A stretch of DNA of 64,000 nt, from assembly GCA_963807465.1 (NCBI GenBank), contig CAWECB010000002.1:1-64000 (forward strand), given 5' to 3'. Source of the stretch: CAWECB01 sp963807465 (GTDB lineage Bacteria > Patescibacteriota > Minisyncoccia > Minisyncoccales > Minisyncoccaceae). How positions within the stretch are numbered: the stretch's first letter is position 1; every line of letters starts with the position of its first letter. The notes beneath the pieces are model-generated. The model worked only from the letters and a program-made list of their open reading frames with translations. It did no database searches and was not told the DNA's origin. Below, piece by piece: positions 19,653 through 29,846 of the stretch. The position numbers and the translations under genes were made by a program.

Positions 19653-20444
19653 CGGGAGCTGCGTTTCACCCTGGACGAGCCACTTCACCACTTCCGCGGC
19701 CACGCGGCCTCCCTGTTCACCCCCCAGGATGAGATGCTCGCCGTTTTCGATGACCAGGTGGCGCTTTCTGGCGGCAGAGATCCTCTGCTCGATCAGCGGG
19801 ATCACGGAGACGGGAACGCTTCCGTCCGCGTCCCCCACGATGGTGAGAGTGTCCGCTTTCACCTTTGACAGGGACCGCCGGGCCATGCGCTTCATGTGAA
19901 GGAGGGACGCGGCCTGGCTGGAGTACCTCCACTCCCAGTACTCCCTTGCAAGGACCGCGGAGTCAGGATCGTCGAATCCCTCTTTGGCCGCATAAGGCCA
20001 GCGCATGCGTCTGATGAACAGCTTCATGAACGGGGTGAGCGCCAGGAGAGGATTCCTGGTTCGAAGGGCGGGCGCCAGGAGCACGAGGCGCGTCACGGGA
20101 AACCGCGCAGCCAGAAGGACCGCGATGACGCCGCCCATGGAGAAACCCACCACGTGAACTGTCTCACAGCGCGCCCTCAGGTCGGCATATGCGTCCACCG
20201 AGGCGCGAAGCCAGTCACGCCATCCTGACTGGAGGAAATCTCTCCCGTTTGTGCCGTGCCCCGGGAGCCGTGGAATGCTGACCGTGAGGCCGCTGCCTTG
20301 CAGCAGGCTTCCAAGTGTTGCCAGGTCGCGCGGTGTGCCGGTAAATCCGTGGATGAGCAGCGCGCCGACCTTCCCGCCGGGCAGGCTGAGGGGAAGGGCG
20401 GTGGGGAGCGCAGATGTGTCCGGCGGAATCCCTCGAAGCCTCAT
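19647..20444 (-). CDS. Alpha/beta-hydrolase, carboxylesterase/monoacylglycerol lipase-like
   Basis: This is an intact 265-residue hydrolase. The oxyanion segment LLIHGFTGTPRDL, the nucleophile Ser in HVVGFSMGGVIAV, the acid in IVGDADGSVP and the His in VIENGEHLILGGE form a complete triad, in an arrangement like the Est30 carboxylesterases. No signal peptide is visible, so it is probably cytoplasmic. It ends inside the last codons of the convergent dehydrogenase. The substrate is unknown. Confidence 0.88.
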   Translation of the reverse strand: MRLRGIPPDTSALPTALPLSLPGGKVGALLIHGFTGTPRDLATLGSLLQGSGLTVSIPRLPGHGTNGRDFLQSGWRDWLRASVDAYADLRARCETVHVVGFSMGGVIAVLLAARFPVTRLVLLAPALRTRNPLLALTPFMKLFIRRMRWPYAAKEGFDDPDSAVLAREYWEWRYSSQAASLLHMKRMARRSLSKVKADTLTIVGDADGSVPVSVIPLIEQRISAARKRHLVIENGEHLILGGEQGGRVAAEVVKWLVQGETQLPL

Positions 20445-20515
20445 CTCCCCAGACTATAACACATGTTGACGTTCCCATTTCATGCATCCATACTCCTGCA
20501 AAAGGAGATTCAGAT

Positions 20516-21373
20516 ATGCTGAAAAGAAGTTTTTTGCTGGTTCTTGCGATGCTTGTGGGATTTATTTCAGGCGCGTTCGCGGAGGATCCCTGGATGGTCC
20601 TGCCGCCGACCCCCACGCTGCCTGCGGCAGCAAAGAGCGGCTATGCCCCGGTCAACAATATCAAGATCTGGTATGCCACGTTCGGAAAGGGCGCCCCGGT
20701 GATACTCCTGCACGGCGGGCTCGGCAATTCCAACTACTGGGGCCTGCAGGTTCGCGCCCTGTCCAGCAGGTACCAGGTCATTGTCATGGACAGCCGCGGC
20801 CATGGCCGCAGCACGCGGGACGAGCAGCCCTATGGCTACGATCTCATGGCGTCCGACGTTCTTGCCCTTATGGACTACCTCAAAATTCCAAAAGCCGCCA
20901 TCGTCGGCTGGAGCGACGGAGCAATCCTGGGCCTGGACATCGCTATCAACCATCCCGAGAGGCTGACCAAGCTTTTTGCTTTTGCCGCCAACTCGGATCC
21001 GAGCGGGGTCGCGGATATCGGCCAGAGCCCCGTGTTCAATGCCTACATCGCGCGGGCGGAGAAGGAATATGAGAAGCTTTCCGCCACGCCGACCGAGTAC
21101 AAGTCTTTCCTGGAACAGATCTCGAAAATGTGGGAGACACAGCCTAATTTCACAAAGGAGCAGTTGAACGCCATCCCCGTGCCGACATGGATCGTGGACG
21201 CGGATCATGACGAGGCGATCAAGAGGGAAAACACGGAGTTCATGGCCGCGCAGATCCCCGGCTCCGGCCTGCTCCTGCAGCCCCGGGTCAGCCACTTCTC
21301 TTTCATCCAGGATCCTAAGCAGTTCAACGAAAACGTGCTCCACTTCCTCTCGACCGTCCCCGACGCTCGCTGA
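20516..21373 (+). CDS. Secreted alpha/beta-hydrolase
   Basis: This is an intact 285-residue hydrolase with an N-terminal signal peptide, MLKRSFLLVLAMLVGFISGA followed by FAED. I chose the ATG at 20516 because AAAGGAG precedes it closely. The fold shows VILLHGGLGNSNYW, the nucleophile Ser in AAIVGWSDGAILGL, the acid in WIVDADHDEAI and the His in PRVSHFSFIQDP. It is related to haloperoxidase/esterase-like hydrolases and probably acts in the periplasm or outside the cell. The substrate cannot be inferred. Confidence 0.9.
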   Translation: MLKRSFLLVLAMLVGFISGAFAEDPWMVLPPTPTLPAAAKSGYAPVNNIKIWYATFGKGAPVILLHGGLGNSNYWGLQVRALSSRYQVIVMDSRGHGRSTRDEQPYGYDLMASDVLALMDYLKIPKAAIVGWSDGAILGLDIAINHPERLTKLFAFAANSDPSGVADIGQSPVFNAYIARAEKEYEKLSATPTEYKSFLEQISKMWETQPNFTKEQLNAIPVPTWIVDADHDEAIKRENTEFMAAQIPGSGLLLQPRVSHFSFIQDPKQFNENVLHFLSTVPDAR

Positions 21374-21390
21374 GCGCGTGCGGACACAAG

Positions 21391-21429
21391 GCCGATCGGC
21401 GACCGGGCGTGAACCCGACGCCGATCGGC
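21391..21429 (+). terminator. Strong GC hairpin downstream of the secreted hydrolase
   Basis: An 11-bp perfect stem, GCCGATCGGCG with CGCCGATCGGC, encloses a second small stem CGGG/CCCG. It begins 18 bases after the hydrolase stop. No T run follows, so it is either a terminator of the hairpin-only kind or an mRNA 3' end structure. Confidence 0.5.
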
Positions 21430-21584
21430 GCTACAGAGAAGTCTCCGGCCGCCGAAAGTTGAGCGCCGACGCTCCTCCGCCCCGGAATGGTGCTGTTGTC
21501 CTGTCGAGTCTTGACACGGATCGTGGAGCCCCGTCACAGTCTCGATGGGCTCCGCCCGGATTTCAGAGAAAGGGGCATCCGCAG

Positions 21585-22745
21585 ATGCAGCCTCCATGGA
21601 CGAAGATCGTGGACTATTCCACGAAACCGATATTTGTCTGCTGGGAAACCACGAAATCCTGCCTGCTGTCCTGCAGGCACTGCAGGGCAACCGCGATCCG
21701 CAACAGCCTCCCGGGGGAGCTCGATCATGAGACGGGGATGCGGCTCATCGACCAGCTCCTGGAGTTCGGAGAGCCGTATCCTGCCCTGCTGCTGACAGGC
21801 GGGGACCCCCTCATGCGCGCGGATGTCTTCGACCTGCTCAGGCACGCCAAGGACAGGGGCATCTACACGGCCGTGGCGGCGAGCGTCACGCCCCTCCTGA
21901 CCAGGGAGAAGCTCGAGCGCATGAGAGATCTCGGTGTGGAGATAATCTCCGTCAGCATGGACGGGGCTTCCGCTGAAATCCACGACAAGATCCGCGACAT
22001 CCCGGGGACCTGGCGGGCCACACTGGATGCAATCGAAATGTCGAAGACCTGCGGGGTCAGGCTCCAGGTCAACACGACCGTCATGAAGAGCAACCTCCGC
22101 GACCTCGCGGACATCTTCCACCTGGCCCGGGAAAGGGGCGCGGTTGCCTGGGAGGTGTTCTTCCTGATCCGCACAGGGCGGGGATCTTCCCTGGAAAATC
22201 CCGAGCCCTGGGAGTGCGAAGAGGTCGCCCATTTCCTCTACGACACGACCCGTTACGGAATCCCCGTGCGCACCTCGGAGGGCCCCCATTTCAGGCGCGT
22301 GTACCTGGAGCGCCAGAAGGGCGGCGCGGCCCCGCCGGGCGAGCTGTACACCTACCTTTCCCGCAGGCTGCGGGAGCTGGAGGGGGAGCCGAAGACCGCG
22401 GCCTCCCTAAGGATAAACGCGACCGGAGACGGCAAGGGCATCATATTCATCGGTCATGACGGTGAAGTCCACCCGAGCGGTTTCCTGCCCCTGTCCCTGG
22501 GCAATGTCAAAGAGACGACCTTGAAGACGATCTACACGACCCACCCCCTGCTGGTGGGCATGAGAAACCCGGCAAACCTCAAGGGGCGCTGCGGAGCGTG
22601 CGAGCACAACGTGATCTGCGGCGGCTCGAGGTCAAGGGCGTGGGCGGAGTTCGAGGATCCCTACCAGGAGGACCCGGCGTGCCCGTACGCTCCCTGCCGG
22701 GGAACGCGCACAACAGATTGCCGCGTCGATTTGAGGATCCGGTGA
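21585..22745 (+). CDS. Radical SAM/SPASM protein of the heme-linked type (AhbD/NirJ-like)
   Basis: This is an intact radical SAM enzyme of 386 residues. The 4Fe-4S/SAM motif is CLLSCRHC, and LLLTGGDPLMR follows. The C terminus has a SPASM-like cysteine cluster, CGACEHNVICGGSRSRA followed by ACPYAPC. The layout resembles TIGR04053-type proteins and the AhbD/NirJ group that modify heme precursors. A heme role fits because its stop overlaps the start of the next gene (GTGA at 22742-22745), a precorrin-2 dehydrogenase/glutamyl-tRNA reductase, with hemL and hemY beyond. The exact reaction is not determined by sequence. Confidence 0.85.
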   Translation: MQPPWTKIVDYSTKPIFVCWETTKSCLLSCRHCRATAIRNSLPGELDHETGMRLIDQLLEFGEPYPALLLTGGDPLMRADVFDLLRHAKDRGIYTAVAASVTPLLTREKLERMRDLGVEIISVSMDGASAEIHDKIRDIPGTWRATLDAIEMSKTCGVRLQVNTTVMKSNLRDLADIFHLARERGAVAWEVFFLIRTGRGSSLENPEPWECEEVAHFLYDTTRYGIPVRTSEGPHFRRVYLERQKGGAAPPGELYTYLSRRLRELEGEPKTAASLRINATGDGKGIIFIGHDGEVHPSGFLPLSLGNVKETTLKTIYTTHPLLVGMRNPANLKGRCGACEHNVICGGSRSRAWAEFEDPYQEDPACPYAPCRGTRTTDCRVDLRIR

Positions 22746-24270
22746 TAGAGAAGGGACAGGACGCTGCCCGGCAGGCCAGGAGCCCGGGAGCGCCGAACAG
22801 GCGGGCTTTCCCCGTCAACCTGCTCCTGGACGGCCGAAAGATCGCTGGTGGCCGGCGGCGGCAGGGTGGCGCTGGACAAGGTCCGCCTGCTGCTGGACGC
22901 CGGTGCGGACGTAAAAGTCGTCAGCGCGGAGCTGTGCGACGAGCTTGAAGCGCTGCCGCAGAAAAACGCCGTGACATTCCTGCGGCGTGACTTCATCGAA
23001 GAAGATCTGGACGGCATCTTTCTGGTCTTCGCTGCATATGAGGACCGATTCCTCAACAGCCGGGTAGTCGAGCGCTGCCGCGCGCGCGGCATCCTCTGCT
23101 CCTCGGCGGACGGCAACTGGGCGGCGGGAGACTTTGCGGTGCCCGTGATACTCCGCAAGGACGATCTGACGGTCACCATCTCCACGGGAGGCCGGCCGAG
23201 CAGCGCTTCGCGGATGATCAGGGAGCAGCTTTCGCGCCAGATCGAGCACGCTGATTCCAACTCCGTGCTCGTGATCGGCACGAGCCACGAATACCTCTCC
23301 ATCGACAGGAGAGAGCCGTACCACCTCGTGGGCCAGCGCATGGAGCGGACCGGAATCATGCTGATGCAGCTTGTCGGCGTCCAGGAGTTCATCCTGTTGA
23401 ATACGTGCAACCGCATCGAGCTCCATGCGGTTGTGTCGGACAAGACGGACATGACGGCGCTCCTGGGCGCGGGTGCTGGGATTCGACAAGCTGCGAGCCC
23501 CGGGACTACTACGTGAAGCGCCAGTACGAGGCATTTGCGCACGCCGCGATGCTGAGCGCGGGGCTCTTCTCGCAATCCCCGGGGGAGTATCACATCGTTT
23601 CCCAGGTGAAGGAGGCGCTGGGATACGCCGTGCGCGCCGGTTGGGCGGGCGGCGTCATGCAGGAGTGGGTCTCCACGGCGCTCCACATTTCCAAGGAGAT
23701 CCGCAACACGACGGGGCAGTTCCTGAAAGACCTCGAGATCGAAGATCTCTGCCTCACCTACCTGCAGGCAAATCGCCCGGACCTGGAGCAGCGCGCGGAT
23801 ACTCGTGCTGGGCTCCGGGGTGGTCGGCTCAACGATGGTGGAGAAGCTCGTCCGCACGGGTCTGGGCTGCGACTGGTGCTACCACATAAACCGCCCGGAG
23901 CTGCCGGCGTCATGGGCCGGGAAGGTTTCCCTCTGCGGGCTGGACGACCTTCGAAGCAGCCTTTCCCGAACCGACGTGATCGTGTGCGCCACGTTCAGTC
24001 CCCACCTGGTCCTGATGAAGGACCATGCCCCCTCGTTCGACCCGGCACGGAAGGTCTTGTAGTGGACCTGACAATGCCCAGGAACGTGGATCCTGCGCTG
24101 GGAGAGTCCGCGCCGAACGTGACGGTTGCCGACCTCGAGGATCTGAAGGGATGGTACGACCGGGAGGCCGCCGACCTGGAGAAGGCCCTCACGGCTGAGC
24201 CTGGCAGATCGTGGAAGAGAATAAGAGCATGTACGAGAAGCTGGCCAGGGCGCTTCTGCCCGCGCGGTAG
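22742..24270 (+). CDS. hemA: Precorrin-2 dehydrogenase-glutamyl-tRNA reductase fusion, frameshifted
   Basis: The first about 175 residues (VNLLLDGRKIA, then VAGGGRVALDKVRLLLDAGA, AAYEDRFLNSRVV, STGGRPSSASRMIREQL) are the CysG/Met8 NAD-dependent precorrin-2 dehydrogenase domain. The remainder is glutamyl-tRNA reductase: VLVIGTSHEYLSIDRREPYH, the catalytic Cys in FILLNTCNRIELHAV, ALHISKEIRNTT, the NADPH site VLGSGVVGSTMVEKL and VVDLTMPRNVDPAL. GluTR commits glutamate to tetrapyrroles. The start is GTG at 22742 overlapping the radical SAM stop. At least five frame changes (near 22846, 23475, 23500, 23810, 24060) break it, but no stop separates the two domains at the joint near 23260. It converges on hemL with a 6-base gap. 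Confidence 0.83.
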
Positions 24271-24276
24271 CGAAGG

Positions 24277-25586
24277 TCAGCCCAGGTTCGCGAAAGCAAT
24301 TTCGGCGGCCTTCACAGTGGCCGCCACTTCCGCCGCGCCGTGCGCGGTAGAGACAAAGCCTGCTTCGAACTGCGACGGCGCAAGATAGATGCCCCCTTCG
24401 AGCATCCGCCTGAAGTACCGGGAGAACCGGGCGGTGTCGGATTTCTTTGCGCTGTCCCAGTCCCTGACCGGTTGAGCGCTGAAGAACAGGCCGAACATCG
24501 AGCCGACGTGGCACACCTGGTGGGGCACACCCGCCGCTCGCGGCCGCGCGGGAGAGACCGTCCGCCAGCTCGGCCGTCGTTTTCTCCAGACGGCCCCAGA
24601 CTCCGGGAAGCGCGAGCTCCTTCAGGGTCTGCGATCCCCGCGCTCATGGCCAGGGGATTCCCGGAGAGGGTTCCTGCCTGGTACATCGGCCCTGCCGGCG
24701 CAACCAGTGCCATGATGTCCCTGCGTCCGCCATAGGCGCCGACGGGCAGACCGCCCCCAATGACCTTGCCCAGGGTCGAGAGGTCGGGTGACGACCCCGT
24801 ACAGGGCCTGGGCGCCGCCCGGGTGAACGCGGAACCCGGTCATCACCTCGTCGAAGATCAGGAGCGCGCCGTCGGCCTTTGTGACGGCCCTCAGCCCCTG
24901 CAGAAAGCCCGGCTCCGGAAGGACGACGCCCATGTTCCCCGCGACGGGCTCCACGATCACCGCCGCGATTTTTCGCCGTTGGCGGTCGAAGATCTCCTCC
25001 ACGCCGCTCAGGTCGTTGTACGCGCAGGAAAGGGTATCCGCCGTGACCGCAGCCGGCACGCCCGGTGAATCCGGCAGGCCGAGCGTGGCGGCCCCCGAGC
25101 CGGCCTGCACGAGCAGCATGTCGGCATGGCCGTGATAGCCTCCGGTGAACTTCACGATCTTGTCCCGGCCGGTGATACGCGCGGGCAAGGCGCAGCGCGC
25201 TCATCACCGCCTCGGTCCCTGAATTGACGAACCGGATCAGCTCGACGCTCGGCATGAGCCCGCGGACCAGGCGGGCAAGGTCCAGCTCCAGCGGGCTCGG
25301 CGCGCCGAAGCTCGTTCCGCGGGACGCGGCCTCGACGATCGCGTCGAGGACGCGCGGATGCGCATGCCCGAGCACCAGCGGTCCCCAGGAAAGGACATAG
25401 TCGATGTAGCGGTTGCCGTCCGACGTCGAAAAGCCAGGGCCCTTCTCCGCGCTCGATGAACAGGGGCTCGCCGCCGACCGCCTTGAATGCCCGTACGGGA
25501 GAATCGACTCCCCCGGGAAGAAGCGTGACGGCTTCCGCAAAGAGCGCGCGGGACTTTTCGACTTTCAACGGCGATTTCGGTGACAT
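24277..25586 (-). CDS. hemL: Glutamate-1-semialdehyde 2,1-aminomutase, frameshifted
   Basis: HemL converts glutamate-1-semialdehyde, the GluTR product, to 5-aminolevulinate. From 25586 the protein starts [20 protein letters not shown] and continues with [20 protein letters not shown]. Later motifs are [34 protein letters not shown], the PLP lysine in [16 protein letters not shown] and [16 protein letters not shown], ending [15 protein letters not shown]. At least six frame changes split it. The ATG follows AAGGAG by nine bases. It lies downstream of hemY on the same strand. Confidence 0.9.
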
Positions 25587-25589
25587 CGC

Positions 25590-26699
25590 GAGTAACTCCT
25601 TGTTTTTCGAAATGTCCCAACGCGCTCGATGCTGCCCGGACTCCGGATTCCACGCACTGGGGAATCCCGACGCCGCGGTAGGATGAGCCGGCAAGGAAAA
25701 GCCCGGGAAACCTTGCGGCACGCTCATTGATGGCCTCTACGCGCCGGACGTGACCGACCGTGTACTGCGGCATTCCGCGGTCCCACCAGTGAAGCTGCTG
25801 GAGCAGAGGGGCGGCAGTGATGCCCATCGTGGCCGACAGCTCATCGCGGGCAATCTTGAAAATCTCCGGTCGGGCCGGCCCCGCAGGTCCCTTCGGCCGA
25901 ACCTGCCGGCCATGAGCCGAAGCAGGACATGGTCCCGGGCGCGCGGCCTTCCCATTTCTGCGAGCTCCAGGTGCAGGCAACCAGGTCGCTGCGCTCGACG
26001 CCCGGTATCAGGTAGCCGTAGCCGTCAAGGGGGTGCGAAACATCTGCCCGCCGATATGCGAGGTGGATCACGATGGTGGAGGCGAAGTGGATCAGGCCGA
26101 GCATTTCCCGCAGGCCGGATCCAGGGGCGCAAGCAGCCGCGCGGCCTCGTGCGCCGGGGTGGCGATGATGAGCGCATCGGCTTCACGCTCCTCACCGCCG
26201 GGGACCTCGATCATGTAGCCTCTCCCACGCCGCGTGATGGATTCAGCCGCGGCCCCCCGCAGAATCGTGATCCCGGTGAGCCGCCTTTCCAGCGCGCGGA
26301 CAAGCTCCGTCGTCCCCTTCGTGAACGTGAGAAACGGTGGACCGGTCCCGGCGCCCGGTTCGGTGGTCCGGCGCGGCGGAGGGACAATCGCTTCACGGCT
26401 CAACAGGCGCGCGTCCCCCGCGTGAATGCCTCCCACCAGGGGCTCCACGAGAAGCTGGAAGGCTTCCTCGCCCCATCGGCGGATCATGAAGGACGCCACG
26501 GATTCATCGTCTTTCCCCGTCCCTGCCGGAAGGTCCCCATTCTCCCGGACCCGTTTTTTGCCTGCCTCCGAGAGGAGGGGACTGGCGGCAAGGGCCGCGG
26601 AGTCCATTGGCACCATGCCCGAGAAGCCTTCAGGCAGGGGAAACAGGGCGTGGCCGTGCATGATGAAGGAATGCGACTTCCGCGGGTCCGGGGGATCAG
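25590..26699 (-). pseudogene. hemY: Protoporphyrinogen oxidase HemY/HemG, N terminus lost at a contig join
   Basis: Pieces in three frames give [87 protein letters not shown] [19 protein letters not shown] and [17 protein letters not shown], which is the C-terminal FAD-contact motif of oxygen-dependent protoporphyrinogen oxidase. The N-terminal dinucleotide-binding domain (GxGxxG) that should come first is missing. Instead the reading runs straight into a capsule-synthesis protein near 26,699. No clear stop is visible before hemL, probably because of another indel. With the radical SAM protein, hemA and hemL it forms a heme block that would serve cytochrome bd. I class it as broken because of the join. 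Confidence 0.78.
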
Positions 26700-26710
26700 G
26701 TGCGCGCCTA
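26690..26710. other. Putative join between piece A and piece B
   Basis: On the minus strand, capsule-protein sequence ending LPDIAGSDAEQIRRA passes without a break into protoporphyrinogen oxidase sequence starting PPDPRKSHSFIMHG. The first lacks its C terminus and the second lacks its N terminus. No repeat, IS or integrase is present. This is best explained by a chimeric assembly join. Confidence 0.65.
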
Positions 26711-28116
26711 ATCTGCTCGGCATCAGAACCCGCAATATCCGGCAGTGTTTCGAGCAGATTCGCATATTCGTCTCGCGACGTCGGATCAATAGTGAAGCCA
26801 CGGGCCGCGTCGCGGCCGGTACCGGCAGTGACCACTGGAATCCCGAAGCATGGCAGCTCCATTCCGATGGTACCGCGCACTGTCAAACCGAAATCGATAA
26901 CCTTGAACAAGGAGAAGGTGTTAACGGCCGTATCGGCCGGCATAAGCTTAACGTGGGCGGGCAACTCCCCGAACCGCTTGTGCAAAGCTTCCGCTTCGAG
27001 CTGCACAAGTGCGGCGCCATCCATGCGCGAGCGCCAGACATTGACGGGGTGGACCTTTACGACCCAGTTGAGCGCCGGATTCGCAATGGCGCCGCGCACT
27101 GTCTCGACCAGCCAATCCTCATAATCATCAAAGAGATTGTCGCCATAGAAGAAGGTTGCATCGTAGAGAATGTGCGAGAAGATGACTGCGGTCTTCTTTC
27201 GCGGATCAAGCCCAAGTGTCGCTCGCAATTCGTCCGCCGAAAATACACACTTACCGTCTTGAAGCTGCTGGCGGTTATACCAAGCGCCCAATTCGTTGTA
27301 GTTATCGGCGATGCGCTTGACGACGGCCTCGTCATCTTGTGCACGCCACGGCATCGCGAGCAGGCGCTGCCGCGTGGATCAGGACAGTGCCAGCGGATGC
27401 TCGGCCCGGGTGCTGAGACTGTAGCGGCGGTAGATCAGGCAATCGGACTGCGGGGCGCCGCACCACTGGATCGTATCAACTCCGTGCAGAAGGCAAGCGT
27501 CGAAGATCTCCCCCGCCGGCGTGTAGCCGCGCTCGACGAAGACCGCAATATCGGGGCGGCGGTCCTCGAACATTCTCTCGACAAAACTCTTCGCAGCTAA
27601 CGAGCGCGCAAGCGTCTTGCGTGTCGCTTCCCGATGTCGCGGGTCGGCATCGTCGAGACGGCCAATGCGAAAATGCCGCAAGACGATCGATTGGACATTG
27701 CGTCCGACGCGAAAGCCATCGACCTCCAGCTTGACGAGCGATTGGAGGTCCGGGCACTTCGCCATCAGGCTCTCGGCAGCGCACTCGGCGGCCAATTCAT
27801 CGGCATCCCCGATCTCGTCGCACAGGCGAATGATAGTCGCGTCGGAAACGGCGGCGCGGAATATCCGTTCGACCGCGATATCCGGACCATCGAGAAGCAC
27901 GATGATGCGGTATCCTTTAAGGCGCAGCAGTCCCGCAATCAGCAATTCCACTTTTGCCGTTGCCGGCATCGCCATGACATTGCAGAACAGCGCCGTTCGG
28001 ACGCCGGCGGCTGGGGCGGCCGCACGCAACGGCGCGAGCTGCCGTGCCCAGCTCCACAGATCGCGCTCCACGCTGACGCGATTGCGCACCCGCCGCAACA
28101 AAGCGCGCTGCTGCAT
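26700..28116 (-). pseudogene. Capsule/surface-polysaccharide biosynthesis protein, C terminus lost at join
   Basis: The start at 28116 follows neuA closely: MQQRALLRRVRNRVSVERDL, then TALFCNVMAMPATAKVELLI, VFVERGYTPAGEIFDACLLH and SLSTRAEHPLALS. After a frame change near 27,375 it continues MPWRAQDDEAVVKRIADNYN, AVIFSHILYDATFFYGDNLF, WVVKVHPVNVWRSRMDG and TVRGTIGMELPCFGIPVVTA. These blocks occur in capsule-synthesis glycosyltransferase-like proteins (KpsC/KpsS-type folds). The C terminus is replaced by hemY sequence at about 26,699. The two halves could be two genes, but family members carry both in one chain. The neighbour neuA points to sialic-acid-like surface sugar. Confidence 0.65.
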
Positions 28117-28117
28117 C

Positions 28118-28806
28118 TCAAGCCCTTGCCAGCAACAGCCGCTCGGCGGCGACGAGGTCTTCGAGCGTATCAATGTCCACCGAGCTTTCCTGGTCCATAG
28201 GATATGGGATAAGTCGCCCGCCAAACACGTATTCGGCGAGCCGCTGGGTGCGCGTGATGTAGATCGCGGCGCCGTTGCGGGCGAAAGTCGCTGCTTGTCC
28301 TGACGGCGATGCGGCTGGGGAGTCGAAAAAAATGGTTCGAGATAGCCTTCCGAATTGCGTCGCATGACCGACAATGGATGGAAAATATGGGGAACTTCGA
28401 TGCAGCTCACCAAGCTATCGGCACTCGGATCGGCTGCAAAGAGCGCGGCCGCATCGTCGATATGACGCGCGGCGCGCAAAGGCGAAGTTGGCTGAAGCGT
28501 CAACACAGCGTCGGGTACGTAAGATTGCTTGGCAAGTTCGGCGACGACATGGGCCAGCACCGGGCGGGTCGGCGCGTCATCCGTGGCCAGTTCGGCTGGG
28601 CGGAGACGCACCTCGGCGCCGAGACGCTGGCTGATCTCAGCGATCTCCTCATCATCGGTGGAGACAATGATCCGCTCGACCGACCGCGCCTCCTGCGCGG
28701 CTGAGATCGAATACGCGATCAGCGGACGCCCGCATAGCAATCGGATGTTCTTGCGCGGGATGCCTTTCGATCCACCTCTCGCGGGAATAATGGCGAGCAA
28801 CCGCAT
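28118..28806 (-). CDS. neuA: Acylneuraminate cytidylyltransferase, two frameshifts
   Basis: NeuA activates sialic acid or a related nonulosonate with CTP. The N terminus MRLLAIIPARGGSKGIPRKN has the CTP-binding signature. RIIVSTDDEEIAEISQRLGA, LTLQPTSPLRAARHIDDAAA and ADSLVSCIEVPHIFHPLSVM follow. The last third shifts frame near 28,330 and 28,290 and then reads FARNGAAIYITRTQRLAEYV and QESSVDIDTLEDLVAAERLL. The stop at 28118 lies two bases from the next ATG at 28116, so the genes are coupled. Confidence 0.88.
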
Positions 28807-28818
28807 TGGCGCCGAGCA

Positions 28819-29628
28819 TCAGTAAGTGATGCGCTTCTGGACGTCGATACCGTTGAGCCCGGCGAGAACCTCCGCGATCTTCTTGCCTGCGGTGCCGTCA
28901 CCATAGATGTCCTCCATTGGATGGCGGCCCGACTTCTTTTGCGTCATTATCGCCTCAGCGATCGCCCCAGTATCATGGTCAACGTCGAGCACATTGCTGC
29001 CGCGTTCGCGCGCCGTCTGGCGGGTGCCGATATTGACGACGGGCGTACCGATGAACGCACCTTCACGGATGCCGCTAGAGGAATTACCGACGAGGCATGC
29101 GGTCCGGCTCATCAGGCGGACATAGGTGTCGATCGGCAGGTTCTTGAAAAAGTGCATGTCGTCGGCGAGCCCGCGCTCACGCCACTTGCGGATACCACGG
29201 GCGATGTCCTCGGACCCAGCATCGGCATTAGGCCACAGCACAATCGCCGCGAGACCGCATTTGCGCACGGCGGATAGCGTCGCCGTGATCTGCTTCTCAC
29301 CCTCGCCATATTCGGTCGTCACCGGATGCTGGCTCACGATTGCGAACGGCTTCGACAGATCGAGGGCAGCGCCCACGCCGAGATCGAATATCTTGTCATC
29401 CGATCTGTTGCTGTCGGGATCAAAATCTCGGCAACAAGGTCAATGCGCGGGCAGCCGACGCGGAATACCATTTCTTCTGGCTCGCCGAGCTTAATGATGC
29501 GTTCGGCGGCATCACGGCTCGCCGGGAAATGGATGTGAGCGAATTTGGTCACGGCGTGACGAATGCTCTCGTCGATGGTGCCAGAGACCTCTCCGCCCAT
29601 GGTGTGCGTGGCGGCTGGGATGGCCGAG
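28819..29628 (-). pseudogene. neuC: UDP-N-acetylglucosamine 2-epimerase (NeuC type), N terminus lost at join
   Basis: The surviving C-terminal two thirds read HTMGGEVSGTIDESIRHAVT, KFAHIHFPASRDAAERIIK, then after a frame change near 29,380 GVGAALDLSKPFAIVSQHPV, CLVGNSSSGIREGAFIGTPV and NIGTRQTARERGSNVLDVDH. The last three are the UDP-binding and catalytic segments of hydrolysing UDP-GlcNAc 2-epimerases, which make ManNAc for sialic acid. The N-terminal Rossmann domain, about 100 residues, is missing where the sequence changes abruptly to AT-rich DNA with a cut msrB on the other strand. It precedes neuA by 12 bases. Confidence 0.82.
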
Positions 29629-29638
29629 CTTTGATGAA
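29618..29638. other. Putative join between piece B and the AT-rich piece C
   Basis: neuC (minus) loses its N terminus and msrB (plus) loses its N terminus at the same point near 29,628. GC content falls sharply to the right and stays low to the end of the window. No mobile-element end is present. I regard it as an assembly join. Confidence 0.7.
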
Positions 29639-29812
29639 GAAATTAACGGAAGAGTGAAGCACATTCCGGATCCGGACGGCGTAAGAACCGAAATCGTCTG
29701 CGCTACTTGCGGAGCACATTTGGGACATGTTTTCAAGGGAAAAAACTTCACCCCTAACGATACAAGACATTGCGTGAATTCATTATCGATAAAATTCATA
29801 CCTAAAAATTGA
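29629..29812 (+). pseudogene. msrB: Methionine-R-sulfoxide reductase B, C-terminal fragment
   Basis: The fragment reads SFDEEINGRVKHIPDPDGVR, then TEIVCATCGAHLGHVFKG, FTPNDTRHCVNSLSIKFIP and a stop at 29812. It contains one zinc-binding CxxC and the catalytic Cys of RHCVNS. The first half, with the other zinc pair and the GWPSF motif, is absent because of the join, so the real gene is probably intact in its own genome. MsrB repairs oxidised methionine. Confidence 0.85.
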
Positions 29813-29846
29813 CCGGCCTTCCTTAATCCAGTATAATTAAGAAAAA

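Noticed and set aside
26092..27354. A capsule protein-protoporphyrinogen oxidase fusion
   Set aside because: The two halves are unrelated, each lacks its own end, and the point coincides with a change of piece. A chimeric join is far more likely than a new fusion enzyme.
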